A stretch of 64,000 bases of DNA from JAGOMX01 sp041738135 (GTDB taxonomy: Bacteria; Pseudomonadota; Alphaproteobacteria; JAGOMX01): contig JBGSQK010000018.1 of assembly GCA_041738135.1 (NCBI GenBank), positions 62,001-126,000 of the forward strand, written 5' to 3'. The number at the start of each line of letters is the position of its first letter. The stretch's first letter is position 1. The position numbers and the translations under genes were made by a program. Shown in pieces: positions 28,801 to 36,023 of this stretch. The notes beneath the pieces are model-generated. The model had not been told where the DNA came from, ran no database searches, and saw nothing but the letters and a program-made list of their open reading frames with translations.

Positions 28801-29221
28801 TGTCTATGTCATCGGTAAACACAACTCTTGTAGAGTTGGGAGCAATGATGGTTAAACAGTCAACTTTGACCTTTGGTAAAATTAGAGGCTGTACTGAATC
28901 GCTTTTTACAACGATGTTTTGAAATTTATGATGAATATCTGGGCAGCTGAGATTTATTAAAACACCAGGATTTGCAAGGCGTATATGTTCTATCACCCCT
29001 GGATCCTCATCATAATTAAATGATAAAGTAGCCCCTGGTAGTGCCCTGATTTTTAGGGGTTCTTCTTCTTCTGTTTCCGTTTGACTGGCAACGGCTATGC
29101 CGGAAAAGACGCTGGTGTGCATATAAGAAACCAGCACAATCCACGCCATGGATTTTTTGAAAATTGAATTATCCGGGGAAGATAAATAACTATAGAACCC
29201 CTTTTTGCCACGTAACATCAT
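22823..29221 (-). CDS. CdiA-like contact-dependent growth inhibition exoprotein
   Basis: Start chosen at 29221, where GGGAGAGCAGAT precedes ATG-ATG (about 2132 aa); a TTG lies 16 codons upstream. A long basic n-region and hydrophobic segment (MAWIVLVSYMHTSVFSGIAVA) form an extended signal. A long filamentous-haemagglutinin-like body of beta-rich repeats follows, then a DUF637-type pretoxin region with alternating Ala/Gly (about 24.0-24.7 kb). The C-terminal ~130 residues have a PD-(D/E)xK look: TKPD near 23085, VTDIK near 23050, then a helix and SFNLIISPNT, as in Tox-REase-7-like nucleases. It should be exported, displayed, and deliver the nuclease into neighbours. The canonical TPS domain is not obvious and no cdiB lies next to it. 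Confidence 0.85.
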   Translation of the reverse strand: MMLRGKKGFYSYLSSPDNSIFKKSMAWIVLVSYMHTSVFSGIAVASQTETEEEEPLKIRALPGATLSFNYDEDPGVIEHIRLANPGVLINLSCPDIHHKFQNIVVKSDSVQPLILPKVKVDCLTIIAPNSTRVVFTDDIDTKILDLSGVQAVVVHKDRTLRSEQIIGKFQELVNFGTVLTETELHVHNCLNLGKMTVKGLRIGAALENKGDLKAEALTGAGKVTNHGKIVSLKYLGVSSLLNHHMVEGEDLIVAPSTKIIDLHEDSVFNVKSLSVEDRDESNKMTMNNKGDISILNRLKTSFVEIINEGQIKLNQLVLQATKILNKKFAKIIALGGMEGSATSLVNNEGEFEIVTSLLSGLVGLPFLGQLIVRLIESNLSGQLDLSHIEHLMLKAAQPLNLTSNLKTGALTLDVAGLLTLGSDATHLAQILTTKGHAKITAQTINAPFAQIDSATDLLLDAQQITLNEFASNISRFKAKGLLQVDGQNLRIAHPDMCLLSANKSISGRDIAYQAHALDLRTLVQTTCSGTAEVVSDVVNGTTQAAEYDLRQLANLTLKTKSLTVNKLLRLNNAHIQVVTGTREPGTFVNTVGISSTGKLKLEVSAPIGKLEVQGDLDLPMPTRPLPGGKSVASYNRTLKELQQVSCGGVTWMETGSIWQKTDINLDKLQHLKLTLGSFKLVSKFITQALELTSTGEVVLGVDDNNFGQITTLRDMLHVHGLNVHGRYAKLGATGHLTLTAVGQVDVGHFVLMDPEEGKFLGPWGGAQSVTDYFIPIGDDKYRATNGAFLQSGGVITVKAQQVNLDYARLFSHKKTRVESETPLRLITTEFYGNGALEIKAPKTIFDFEGIGQAIRGDETFDYLVSSPTRLEHGDEIRLLTSLAHFVGTTVHAQKLMINDVAYQTNMGPGVIVTPIPLGRTTSIHHHVLGRFFARAEEISSYQNFDSPENIVQEWSMSSHLLLAVLLKGCLNNLNVKKQHLNPLLPPMRVGGLLTVAETSLYPNFPADTGVPDSVASHHYQRTPLLPWTGNTVPVTFRLGNTVTINTSQVVGLFDLSARQMTINANISDIHGSDRRPTTVSMTVNLNQLPITQALQQIQQASGMTMPGTRTFQLTDAPFLGNVRPDTRLLPSLPLDLIMQSAIAENTGLLFHNGLSGDSLLDQIYSASRRLGGRNMTLQELNSSPEILLYYAMGQAHLFFPKETKQIRGDIDANVSITTKGQNTVNNTHLVYDDSAVFKSEEEGVTLTSQNGRKATLLESDNPESTALLSAPQGPVTIQDSDIHSKGKGRIEGKRVVEEITGNVTTEESNGKSHSYQKQTVTHTDREVYFAQGLTQYAEESHQLIGMTLRSDEDITFEGGRVEADTAFDTVNAAGTVNRKKKMISYETQNVIGVHQPTVKARHVKFDNDSVHGQGLKLVTDLLTDNTKSFILEPAKAVEFCNSTTTKIGAFKTKTIIRKYGQEVFANSSIVAKKWISTLNEDGPNTIDLTNTDLTVEEMEIAKVFQQHVIEPEHWEEIKKKTKYDTKKALAMVAAIVLTICTAGAGAPAAAAGMLTMEAVVETMALAVLSGLQGQVFSGMIMNGGNIKKTMMGMCTKESLRSIGVSAVTAGVLKVVGANVTLPAEPKGFAQLAQVNGVRAFASTVANATIGGQRLGDALQSGALNFAADTVHGTLCNQLGDSRQALGYAPHKVGHFVAGMARAGILTNGDMQAMLTAGGAAAFGHMLVEAMIPDASQLPQQLQRRSAENGTLLNGQALEIAVQDRIQLVADISRLLTTSTAILLQQNPEIALDSATSAIQHNFVPHALIAAFNNIFDSETVQEITDSETMQRIGEFLENPQALEAINYLPRAVLLAALGIPVDLALQYPEETRMLWNAINPEIDALVRFRDGVAATQGVIDQARLKNRRAGLPNFSIHTSGGEATFLSYLMPTTTIDVVSTAASGLGLLRNTAARGLSYLGNALQPVSRGAALSRAVALETRAIPLLDTALVNHMESLTVIRPQVRINYDAGRAFQERVHQYLRQLENHVVYNVKLAGNILVRTKPDLSLVTAGVTDIKNVRYITFTKQMRAQATLAQNEGTSFNLIISPNTQKISKQLGDSIYKSGGKIFEFNPSTEKMVQCIVDGNKVVRK

Positions 29222-29375
29222 ATCTGCTCTCCCATGTTCCAAATGTATAATTGCTCTCCCAGATAACAATAAATAACATAGGCTTAATCACAGAAAAAAA
29301 GAACATTTATGGGCAATTAAACTAACGTGGGTAGTCTTTAGCATCCTAATAAATGACCTGTCAATTGATTTCTGA

Positions 29376-29486
29376 TTTATTTCAATACCATATGTAAGAA
29401 GGACTGCGCATCAAAATGAGTTAGATGTGATTGATTTAAAAACCTATGAGAAATTGATCGCATTTGAGTATTTAGAAGAAAAATAG
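29376..29486 (+). pseudogene. Possible 36-codon remnant of a small gene
   Basis: Between cdiA and brnQ a frame without a start codon reads SIPYVRRTAHQNELDVIDLK and ends YEKLIAFEYLEEK before TAG. The amphipathic, Glu-rich end recalls antitoxin C-termini, but this is only an impression. It could be chance. Confidence 0.25.
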
Positions 29487-29503
29487 CCGATTTTGGATGG
29501 GGC

Positions 29504-29525
29504 GGCCCTTAGTTTTCTAAGGGCC
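29504..29525 (-). terminator. Stem-loop downstream of brnQ
   Basis: GGCCCTTAG and CTAAGGGCC form a 9-bp stem with a 4-base loop, 17 bases beyond the brnQ stop. No T-run follows on the minus strand. Confidence 0.5.
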
Positions 29526-29541
29526 TATGTATGGATCTCAT

Positions 29542-30684
29542 TTAAAGAATCATTATGACTATCATTATGGCTGAAATGCTATAGAACATAATTTGTTTGA
29601 GAATCTTAAATTTTCTCGTGGCGATGCTCATGACTGTCAACCCTATGATTCCTGGATAGGATATTTCTAGGGCTGGGGCTAGGAATGCGGCTATGCCTTT
29701 AAAATCAAGTAGTGAGACTACAAATGATAGGGCTGTTGTTGCCAATAAAGTTAGCGGAAACCGTTTTTCTGACAGACCTATGGTTGAGCAAATATAGCGC
29801 GCATAGATATTGTTTAATGCCACTGCTGTTGTCAGGCATGACAGCAGCATGGCAATGCCTATAAACATGGTCGCGTTATCACCCATGATGTTTTCTGCTA
29901 TGGTAGGAAGCATCAGTTCGGGATCCACATTCTCAAGTAAATGGGAATAGTGGGCGCCCAAAAATACAAGGCCTAGATAAACCATTCCCAATATGGTTGC
30001 TCCGAGAATGCTGGGTTTGATGGTATAAAGCAGTGCTTGACGAGTGGTTGCTGCCTTTGGGATCGTATGCTGGATCTGGGCAAAAATTAAGGCCGCAAAG
30101 AAAAATGCCGCGAATAAATCCATGGTTTGAGATCCCGTGAGAAAGCCATTAATAAAGGCGGCACTAGCATTAGGTTCAGTGATCGTTTCGGGTGCGTATG
30201 CGAAGCCTATTATGATCAATGCCAGCAGGGTAGTCAAAAGAATGGGGCTCATCCACTTGCCGAGGATGTTAACCATGAACTGGTCTTTGAGGCATAGAAA
30301 GTAAGTCATTACGCTAAATCCTATGCTAAATAGCATGAGCGATATTTCGGGGTATAGGTAAGACATTCCCCCATGAGCTACTGTGATGCAGCGGGGCACG
30401 ACTCCGAAAGATCCTAGCAATGAAAGGGTAAACAGGGGCAGGGCGATTCTAGCGAAGGCGCCTGCTTCCGAGAAAAATGAGTCATAACTGCCTTTGTGCA
30501 GCTTGATAACGAATAGGCCTAAAAAGGGTAGCATGATGCCGGTTATGAGGAGACCTGCAAATCCCACAAGCCAGCTGCTGCCAGATGTGCTGCCGATTTG
30601 CAAGGGGAACACTAAATTGCCTGAGCCAAAAAACATGGCAAACAGGGCAAAGCCGTAAGTAAATATATATGTATGTTGTCGCAT
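29542..30684 (-). CDS. brnQ: Branched-chain amino acid transporter BrnQ (LIVCS family)
   Basis: The start at 30684 follows GTGGAGATACTC (GGAG 6 bases before ATG). The 380-aa protein has about 12 membrane helices and the family opening FGSGNLVFPLQIG. Other LIVCS features are FAQIQHTIPKA and a LSCLTTAVALNN helix. It imports Leu, Ile and Val with Na+ or H+. Upstream on the same strand lies a 44-codon leader peptide ending in a run of valine codons, so expression is probably set by charged tRNA-Val supply. Amino acid uptake fits a host-dependent lifestyle. Confidence 0.93.
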   Translation of the reverse strand: MRQHTYIFTYGFALFAMFFGSGNLVFPLQIGSTSGSSWLVGFAGLLITGIMLPFLGLFVIKLHKGSYDSFFSEAGAFARIALPLFTLSLLGSFGVVPRCITVAHGGMSYLYPEISLMLFSIGFSVMTYFLCLKDQFMVNILGKWMSPILLTTLLALIIIGFAYAPETITEPNASAAFINGFLTGSQTMDLFAAFFFAALIFAQIQHTIPKAATTRQALLYTIKPSILGATILGMVYLGLVFLGAHYSHLLENVDPELMLPTIAENIMGDNATMFIGIAMLLSCLTTAVALNNIYARYICSTIGLSEKRFPLTLLATTALSFVVSLLDFKGIAAFLAPALEISYPGIIGLTVMSIATRKFKILKQIMFYSISAIMIVIMIL

Positions 30685-30740
30685 GAGTATCTCCACTCTG
30701 AGAGTTAAATTAATTGCATAAATTTTGGGTGAGGAGAGAG

Positions 30741-30875
30741 TTATATGGCCGCGGGGGCCACAACGACGACGACAACTGAGACGATTTGAGTTAAGGCAAC
30801 AGCAGGGTGAGCTCTTCTAGATGGATCTAAAAGAGGGGAAATAAAATACAATTTCCTCGTCTCTGTGCGTTTCAT
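30741..30875 (-). CDS. Valine-rich leader peptide of brnQ (attenuation)
   Basis: A 44-codon ORF with its own ATG begins MKRTETRKLYFISPLLDPS and ends VALTQIVSVVVVVVAPAAI. Six consecutive Val codons (GTT GTC GTC GTC GTT GTG) sit near the end, preceded by VAL and ATC codons, much like E. coli ivbL and ilvL leaders. It ends 57 bases before the brnQ ATG. TGGCC/GGCCA within the Val-Ala region and GAGT/ACTC around the brnQ ribosome site can pair, so ribosome stalling at Val codons could change folding and expose the brnQ start. No classic U-run terminator is visible, so control may be translational. The ribosome site of the leader is weak. Confidence 0.7.
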   Translation of the reverse strand: MKRTETRKLYFISPLLDPSRRAHPAVALTQIVSVVVVVVAPAAI

Positions 30876-30909
30876 ATTAGCTTTGTTTGCTCAAACTCAT
30901 ACTAGAAAT

Positions 30910-30937
30910 ATTATCAGCTCTAGTGGATGATTTGCAA
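30910..30937 (-). promoter_or_regulatory. Candidate promoter of the leader peptide and brnQ
   Basis: On the minus strand TTGCAA (30932-30937), a 16-base spacer and GATAAT (30910-30915) lie 35 bases before the leader ATG. Confidence 0.5.
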
Positions 30938-30968
30938 GGAAGAAGGTTGTTCGTATTTTAATTGTGAA

Positions 30969-30997
30969 TTGCTTCGGCTGATAAACCTGTGTATGAT
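30969..30997 (+). promoter_or_regulatory. Candidate promoter of yajC-secD-secF
   Basis: TTGCTT (30969-30974), a 17-base spacer and TATGAT (30992-30997) lie 38 bases before the yajC ATG. The brnQ promoter is back to back with it. Confidence 0.5.
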
Positions 30998-31034
30998 CCC
31001 ATACAAATAGATCAATTTAGAAGGAGTTATTGAC

Positions 31035-31451
31035 ATGATTGACGAAGCTTTTGCGCAAGCTGCTGGTGCAGCACCTGCCGGATTTGACTTTATGGGATTG
31101 GCCCCACTTGTGGTTATTTTTGTGGCGTTCTATTTCTTTTTGATACGTCCTCAACAAAAGAAAGCGCAGCAACAGCGTGAAATGCTATCAGCCATTGTAA
31201 AGGGCGATCGTGTGGTGACTGTGGGTGGCATTCTTGGTAAGGTTCATTCAATTGAGAATGAAATGGAAGTGGTTATTGAGGTTGAAGATGGTGTCCGTCT
31301 TCGCTTGTTGAAGTCTGCTATCGTTGAAAAAGTCCCTTCCATGGCAGCCATGAAGGCTCAGGCCAGTGCAGATGGCGAGGCCGCTGTAAAAACCAAGCCA
31401 CGCAGGCTTGCAAACCCAAAAAAGACTTCTAAGGACAAGACCGTCAACTAA
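31035..31451 (+). CDS. yajC: Sec translocase accessory protein YajC
   Basis: The 138-aa protein has one membrane helix followed by the YajC signature (APLVVIFVAFYFFLIRPQQK) and a small KGDRVVTVGGILGKVHSIEN domain. A Lys-rich tail extends it slightly beyond the family norm. YajC associates with SecDF and with the holotranslocon. It is first in yajC-secD-secF, 11 bases from secD. AGAAGGAGTTATTGAC precedes the ATG. Confidence 0.95.
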   Translation: MIDEAFAQAAGAAPAGFDFMGLAPLVVIFVAFYFFLIRPQQKKAQQQREMLSAIVKGDRVVTVGGILGKVHSIENEMEVVIEVEDGVRLRLLKSAIVEKVPSMAAMKAQASADGEAAVKTKPRRLANPKKTSKDKTVN

Positions 31452-31462
31452 ACAGGTGTGCT

Positions 31463-33010
31463 ATGCAATTTTCTAAGTGGAAAGCCTTTTTAATTCTGGG
31501 AATATGTTTTCTCGGCATTATATTCGCCAGCCCGAACGTGCTTACTCCAGCGCAGCGGGCTTACTTACCTGAATGGATGAAACCCGTGAATTTGGGCTTG
31601 GACCTGCAAGGTGGTTCGCAGCTGTTGCTGGAAGTGGATGTGCAGGCGGGGCTGAAGGATCAGCTGAGTGCATTGGTTGATTCTGTCCGCAGTACCCTAA
31701 GGACAGAAAAAATTGGTTATACGGATTTGAATGCGAAGGCGACTTCAGTCACTTTTACAATTCGCGACCCTAGCCAGATCCAAGAAGCTAGAAAAGTGCT
31801 AGCCAAAGAAATATCCGATGCGGATGTGGAGATTAATGCGGATGGCACAGGTCGCCTTGAATTTACTAAGGCAGCTATCAATGAGCGTACCCGCAGCATG
31901 CTTACCCAATCTATCGAGATGGTGCATCGCCGCATCGATGAGTTTGGCACGGCAGAAGCCAACGTGCAACAACAGGGTGATTCAAACATTCTCGTGCAAT
32001 TGCCGGGCGTGAGCGATCCTGCTCGTGTGCGGGAATTGCTTGGTCGTACCGCGAAGATGACGTTCCGTCTGGTGCATCCTGAATCTTATGCTTTGCTCGC
32101 TCAAGGAAAGATTCCTCCAGGTTATGAAAAACTCGCTGGTAATTCCAAAAGCGAGTCTTACATCATCAGCAAACAAATCATGATGGGCGGTGAAAATCTT
32201 ACCAACGCGAGTCCTGGCTTTGACCAATATGGACGTCCGTCGGTGAACTTTAAATTTGACTCCTCTGGCGCCCGAAAGTTTGGAGATATAACTCGTAAGA
32301 ATATTGGCCGTCAACTGGCAATCGTTCTTGATGCCCAAGTCATTAGTGCGCCAACTATTAACTCGCAGATAAATGGCAGCGGTGAAATCACAGGTCAATT
32401 TGATGTCAAAGAAACCACCGACCTTTCCATTTTGATGCGTGCCGGTGCGCTTCCTGCGCCTCTGCATGTGATTGAAGAGCGAACCGTGGGCCCAGATTTG
32501 GGGGCAGATTCTATCGAAGCCGGTAAGAATGCAACGGTCTTAGCTGTTATATTTGTCGCGATCTTCATGATTCTGGTCTATTCGTTCTTCGGCGTTATGG
32601 CTGACATTGCAGTGATATTTAACATTATCTTGTTGATTGCCCTGATGTCCATAATCCAGGCAACTCTGACACTGCCAGGTATCGCTGGTATTGCTCTGAC
32701 CATTGGTATGGCCGTGGATGCCAACGTTCTTATTTATGAACGTATCAAGGAGGAGCTGCGCAATGGACATAAACCAGCGTCCGCTATTGAGGCGGGTTAT
32801 ACCCGTGCTATGGCGACCATTGTGGACTCGAACTTGACCACATTAATCGGAAGCGTTCTGCTTTATATCTTTGGGACAGGTGTTGTGCGTGGATTTGCTG
32901 TGACTCTTTCCATAGGTATTCTCGTGTCCATGTTTACCGCCATTACGCTGACGCGTTTGATTGCGGTTTATTGGATGCGCTGGCGCAAACCAAAAACATT
33001 ACCGATTTAA
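31463..33010 (+). CDS. secD: Protein translocase subunit SecD
   Basis: The 515-aa protein shows the SecD signatures: LGLDLQGGSQLLLEVD near the N-terminus, a periplasmic P1 region, and the membrane block with IAGIALTIGMAVDANVLIYE. SecD with SecF uses the proton motive force to pull exported proteins out of SecYEG. It lies between yajC and secF with short gaps (11 and 14 bases). With so many exported proteins encoded nearby, this machine is central to the organism's biology. Confidence 0.97.
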   Translation: MQFSKWKAFLILGICFLGIIFASPNVLTPAQRAYLPEWMKPVNLGLDLQGGSQLLLEVDVQAGLKDQLSALVDSVRSTLRTEKIGYTDLNAKATSVTFTIRDPSQIQEARKVLAKEISDADVEINADGTGRLEFTKAAINERTRSMLTQSIEMVHRRIDEFGTAEANVQQQGDSNILVQLPGVSDPARVRELLGRTAKMTFRLVHPESYALLAQGKIPPGYEKLAGNSKSESYIISKQIMMGGENLTNASPGFDQYGRPSVNFKFDSSGARKFGDITRKNIGRQLAIVLDAQVISAPTINSQINGSGEITGQFDVKETTDLSILMRAGALPAPLHVIEERTVGPDLGADSIEAGKNATVLAVIFVAIFMILVYSFFGVMADIAVIFNIILLIALMSIIQATLTLPGIAGIALTIGMAVDANVLIYERIKEELRNGHKPASAIEAGYTRAMATIVDSNLTTLIGSVLLYIFGTGVVRGFAVTLSIGILVSMFTAITLTRLIAVYWMRWRKPKTLPI

Positions 33011-33024
33011 TTCAGGAGTAAAAC

Positions 33025-33954
33025 ATGGCTTTGTTAACACCAGTTCCTTACAATACGAAGATAGATTTCGTCAGACAACGATTTATAAGTATGGGAGTGT
33101 CTGCGGTTATTTCATTGGCTTCTATCGTTGGCCTTTTTACAATTGGGCTAAATTACGGCGTTGACTTTAAGGGTGGCTATCTGCTTGAAATCCGCACTGA
33201 GCAACCTGCCAACCTTGATGAGCTGCGCACCAAGTTGGATTCTTTGGGCTTTGGTGAAGTGAAACTTCAAGAAGCTGGCAGCCCCAACGACATCATGATA
33301 CGTGTTGAGAAAAAAGAAACCGAAGGCGGTCAACAGAACGAAACCGTTCAGAAGATTAAAACGGCTTTGGGAGAAAACGTTGAGTATCGCCGAGTGGAAA
33401 CGGTTGGTGCTAAGGTCAGCGAAAGTCTAAAGAGAAACGGCATCTATGCCGTGGTTTTTGCTTTGCTAGCCATGTTAGTGTACATCTGGTTCCGTTATGA
33501 ATGGCAATACGGACTTAGCGGTATTTTGGCGCTAGTGCATGACTGTATTACCGTGCTTGGATTCTATGTGTTTACGGGTATGGAGTTTAACGAAACAGCC
33601 ATTATTGCCATTTTAACCACGGCTGGTTATTCCATTAACGACACCGTTGTTATTTATGACCGTATAAGAGAAAATGTTCGTAAGTATAAGAAAATGAGTA
33701 TGATGGAGTTGATCAACCAGAGCGTCAACGATACACTTTCCCGGACTGTGTTGACGTCCTCCACCACATTAATAGCCCTCACCGCGCTATATTTTTTTGG
33801 CGGCAGGGTAATCGAGTTGTTCACGCTCCCCATGATCGTTGGTATCGCTGTTGGTACCTATTCATCTATTTTTGTGTCATCGGTCTTGTTGATCTACTTC
33901 ACTCCACCTAGAGGTGAGGAAGCGGCACACGTTGAAGTAATGACGAAGGGATAG
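33025..33954 (+). CDS. secF: Protein translocase subunit SecF
   Basis: The 309-aa protein begins with a helix, then the LNYGVDFKGGYLLEIRTEQP signature. The RND-type membrane half contains ILTTAGYSINDTVVIYDRIR and TSSTTLIALTALYFFGG. CAGGAGTAAAAC precedes the ATG. It is last in the operon; a palindromic repeat element follows 19 bases after the stop and could act as transcript end. Confidence 0.97.
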   Translation: MALLTPVPYNTKIDFVRQRFISMGVSAVISLASIVGLFTIGLNYGVDFKGGYLLEIRTEQPANLDELRTKLDSLGFGEVKLQEAGSPNDIMIRVEKKETEGGQQNETVQKIKTALGENVEYRRVETVGAKVSESLKRNGIYAVVFALLAMLVYIWFRYEWQYGLSGILALVHDCITVLGFYVFTGMEFNETAIIAILTTAGYSINDTVVIYDRIRENVRKYKKMSMMELINQSVNDTLSRTVLTSSTTLIALTALYFFGGRVIELFTLPMIVGIAVGTYSSIFVSSVLLIYFTPPRGEEAAHVEVMTKG

Positions 33955-33972
33955 TTGATCCGACTGATACCT

Positions 33973-34093
33973 GTGCCATCCCCGCGGAGGCGGGGATCTA
34001 GCGCAAATGCGCGACAAAGCCGCTTCTATATGACTATTCTGAATCGCTTCGCTCTACTTCTTTTGCTGGATAGCCGTCTTCGCGGGTATGACA
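33973..34093. repeat. Palindromic intergenic element, copy 1 (MITE-like)
   Basis: A 121-bp element with ~30-base imperfect terminal inverted repeats (left GTGCCATCCCCGCGGAGG, right end GTCTTCGCGGGTATGACAC). It is non-coding and matches copy 2 at 41826-41947 in ends and length, while the centres differ. The GTCATxCCCGC...GCGGGxATGAC type of repeat is scattered in many proteobacterial genomes. It lies between secF and lrp. Confidence 0.8.
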
Positions 34094-34114
34094 CAGATGG
34101 GATGCGTTAATGAA

Positions 34115-34615
34115 CTAAACCGCAATCTTTGTTGTATAGCTCACCCGGTTAAGAGCAAAACTGCTTCTAAATACACGCAAATTAGGATCTGTTGAGAGTA
34201 CACGGCGTACAAAGTCGTTGTACTCTTCAACGTTAGATACCATGATCACTAGAAAATAATCGTAATCACCCGAAACAAAGTAACACTGCATAACTTCAGG
34301 GTGTTGTGTGATTTTTCGTTCAAAGCTTTCAAGCATATCGTTGCGTTGACGCTCTAACGAGACATTCAAAAAAACGATAAAATTCTTACCCACCTTTTCA
34401 GGGCTCACCAGCGACACATCCTGTAGAATTACACCTTTCTCACGGAGCAATCTGACACGCCGCAAACAAGGGGGAGGGGACAAACCTACCCGTTCTGCAA
34501 GTTCCAGATTCGTGATTTGGTTGTTTTCCTGCAATATGTTGAGAATCTTGCGATCTATTTGATCAAGCTCAACATGATGGGGTGCCTGCGACTTATAGTT
34601 TACATCATTATTCAT
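34115..34615 (-). CDS. Lrp/AsnC family transcriptional regulator
   Basis: The 166-aa protein has the AsnC-type helix-turn-helix (LDQIDRKILNILQENNQITN then ERVGLSPPPCLRRVRLL) and a C-terminal RAM ligand domain (MQCYFVSGDYDYFLVIMVSN). Such regulators bind amino acids and control their metabolism and transport. The strong match suggests an Lrp-like leucine responder, which might act on brnQ 4 kb away, but no binding site evidence is seen. It is divergent from a small exported protein gene. Confidence 0.93.
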   Translation of the reverse strand: MNNDVNYKSQAPHHVELDQIDRKILNILQENNQITNLELAERVGLSPPPCLRRVRLLREKGVILQDVSLVSPEKVGKNFIVFLNVSLERQRNDMLESFERKITQHPEVMQCYFVSGDYDYFLVIMVSNVEEYNDFVRRVLSTDPNLRVFRSSFALNRVSYTTKIAV

Positions 34616-34755
34616 TAGCTAATCTTTCCAAATATTTCAAATTGTATAAGAATATGTAACACATATTGAAACAAATGGGCATACATTAAAAATTTCTTTT
34701 TTGAAGTTCTGTGTAAAAATCTACCCATTAAGACATCAATTATGGAGACCTAAAA

Positions 34756-35085
34756 ATGATAAGAGCACTTACTATGTTTATCTTGATTTCACTAGCACCG
34801 ACTGTATCTCATGCTACGCAGGACCCTGATCTTGAATTTGGGATAGAACGAAAGTTTGAAAGCTCAGTCATCATCGTTTCACCAGAAGCAAAGAAGAAAG
34901 CAAAACTTATCTATGTAAGGCGGACAATGCCATTCATACTCAGCGGAACTGCTGCTATAACTGAATTGGTTTTAAGGGTTAACAGAAGCGCAAACCCCGA
35001 TGCCATCGTAGCAGCAACTGTTCTTTGGTTGGCGGCAAATCTATCTGGTCTGTTGAATTTATACCTGGATTTTAGGACCCAGTGA
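34756..35085 (+). CDS. Small exported or membrane protein of unknown function
   Basis: The 109-aa product has a signal peptide (LTMFILISLAPTVSHA), a basic middle (EAKKKAKLIYVRR) and a C-terminal hydrophobic segment (IVAATVLWLAANLSGLLNLY). GGAGACCTAAAA precedes the ATG. It overlaps the end of the convergent GrpB-GNAT gene by 14 bases. No family is recognised. Confidence 0.65.
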   Translation: MIRALTMFILISLAPTVSHATQDPDLEFGIERKFESSVIIVSPEAKKKAKLIYVRRTMPFILSGTAAITELVLRVNRSANPDAIVAATVLWLAANLSGLLNLYLDFRTQ

Positions 35086-36022
35086 GTCTTTTGCCAAGAT
35101 CAACCGTATCATAATCTGCAAGGGGTTCAGGATACGGAAATTCCATTTCAACATATCCCAAACGCTTATAAAAAGGTACGGCGTTAGGATCGGAATGAAG
35201 ATGAAAAAAACGGCACCCTCTCTGGGCGAGCCATCTTTCGATCTGCGAAAGAAACCATGTGCCAGATCCGTGTCGTTGATAAGGGCCGTCAATGGCAAAA
35301 GGTCTCAGCAGGGCTATGTTACTGTCTACAAGTAATTGAATATGGGCTGCACCCACAATCTTGGTTCCAACGCTCATGACGAAATGATAGTTATTCTCAG
35401 CGGTTATGGACGGATGATGAGGGTCATATACAATCCCTATGCCATCAAAGATCTGTTCTTTGCGGATGCGATGATAAGCTTCCCATTCAGCAGGCGTGAG
35501 GGCTTGTACGATGAGTTTGCCCTCAAAGCCCGTTTTATCCAAGATTCCTTTTACAAAAGAATCTTTGCTAAGGGTATAGGTTGTCCGATCATCTTTGAAT
35601 GTAGCTGCAAGCTTCATTTTAAGTGTCTCATAAGCCTTTAAATCCCCTGGATGGTTTATGAGATGCTGCCTAAACAAAAGGTGTTTATCGATTTCAGCAT
35701 GCCCCTCTTCCCACATATGAACATGAAACTTTTCATAGGGGCCAATTTTCTGGAAGAATCTCCTGAACATCATGCCCAGCTCGCCCCTTGGTCTGTAGCC
35801 CATATCCATTAAGCTGATTTCATCAACAACTGTAATGTCCTTGACTACAGGTATCAAATCTATAATTGGCTTTGCTGCCAAACCAGGTATGGACGTGCTA
35901 CCTATGTGCAAGACATCAACGCAGTTGTCGCCCAAAGCTTGTTTGATTTTTTCTGCTTCGGTCTTAAAAAGCTCATGCCATTGTGGATTATGGGGTACTA
36001 CTTCTACACTCTTACTATTCAC
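35072..36022 (-). CDS. GrpB-domain / GNAT acetyltransferase fusion protein
   Basis: Start chosen as GTG at 36022, which follows AAGGAATATAAC and lies one base after the upstream ABC gene's stop; the frame is open further upstream inside that gene. Residues 1-165 are a GrpB/UPF0157 domain (VVPHNPQWHELFKTEAEKI, VLHIGSTSIPGLAAKPIIDL), a nucleotidyltransferase-like fold. Residues 180-316 are a GNAT domain (FAIDGPYQRHGSGTWFLSQI, FYKRLGYVEMEFP). The same fusion is annotated in other bacteria. Substrates are unknown. It is co-transcribed with the ABC exporter. Confidence 0.85.
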   Translation of the reverse strand: MNSKSVEVVPHNPQWHELFKTEAEKIKQALGDNCVDVLHIGSTSIPGLAAKPIIDLIPVVKDITVVDEISLMDMGYRPRGELGMMFRRFFQKIGPYEKFHVHMWEEGHAEIDKHLLFRQHLINHPGDLKAYETLKMKLAATFKDDRTTYTLSKDSFVKGILDKTGFEGKLIVQALTPAEWEAYHRIRKEQIFDGIGIVYDPHHPSITAENNYHFVMSVGTKIVGAAHIQLLVDSNIALLRPFAIDGPYQRHGSGTWFLSQIERWLAQRGCRFFHLHSDPNAVPFYKRLGYVEMEFPYPEPLADYDTVDLGKRLTGS

Positions 36023-36023
36023 G

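Noticed and set aside
30745..30789. Plus-strand mini-ORF rich in Thr codons (MAAGATTTTTTETI), resembling a thr leader
   Set aside because: It is the exact antisense of the Val/Ala codons of the brnQ leader. Downstream on the plus strand are yajC-secDF, unrelated to threonine.
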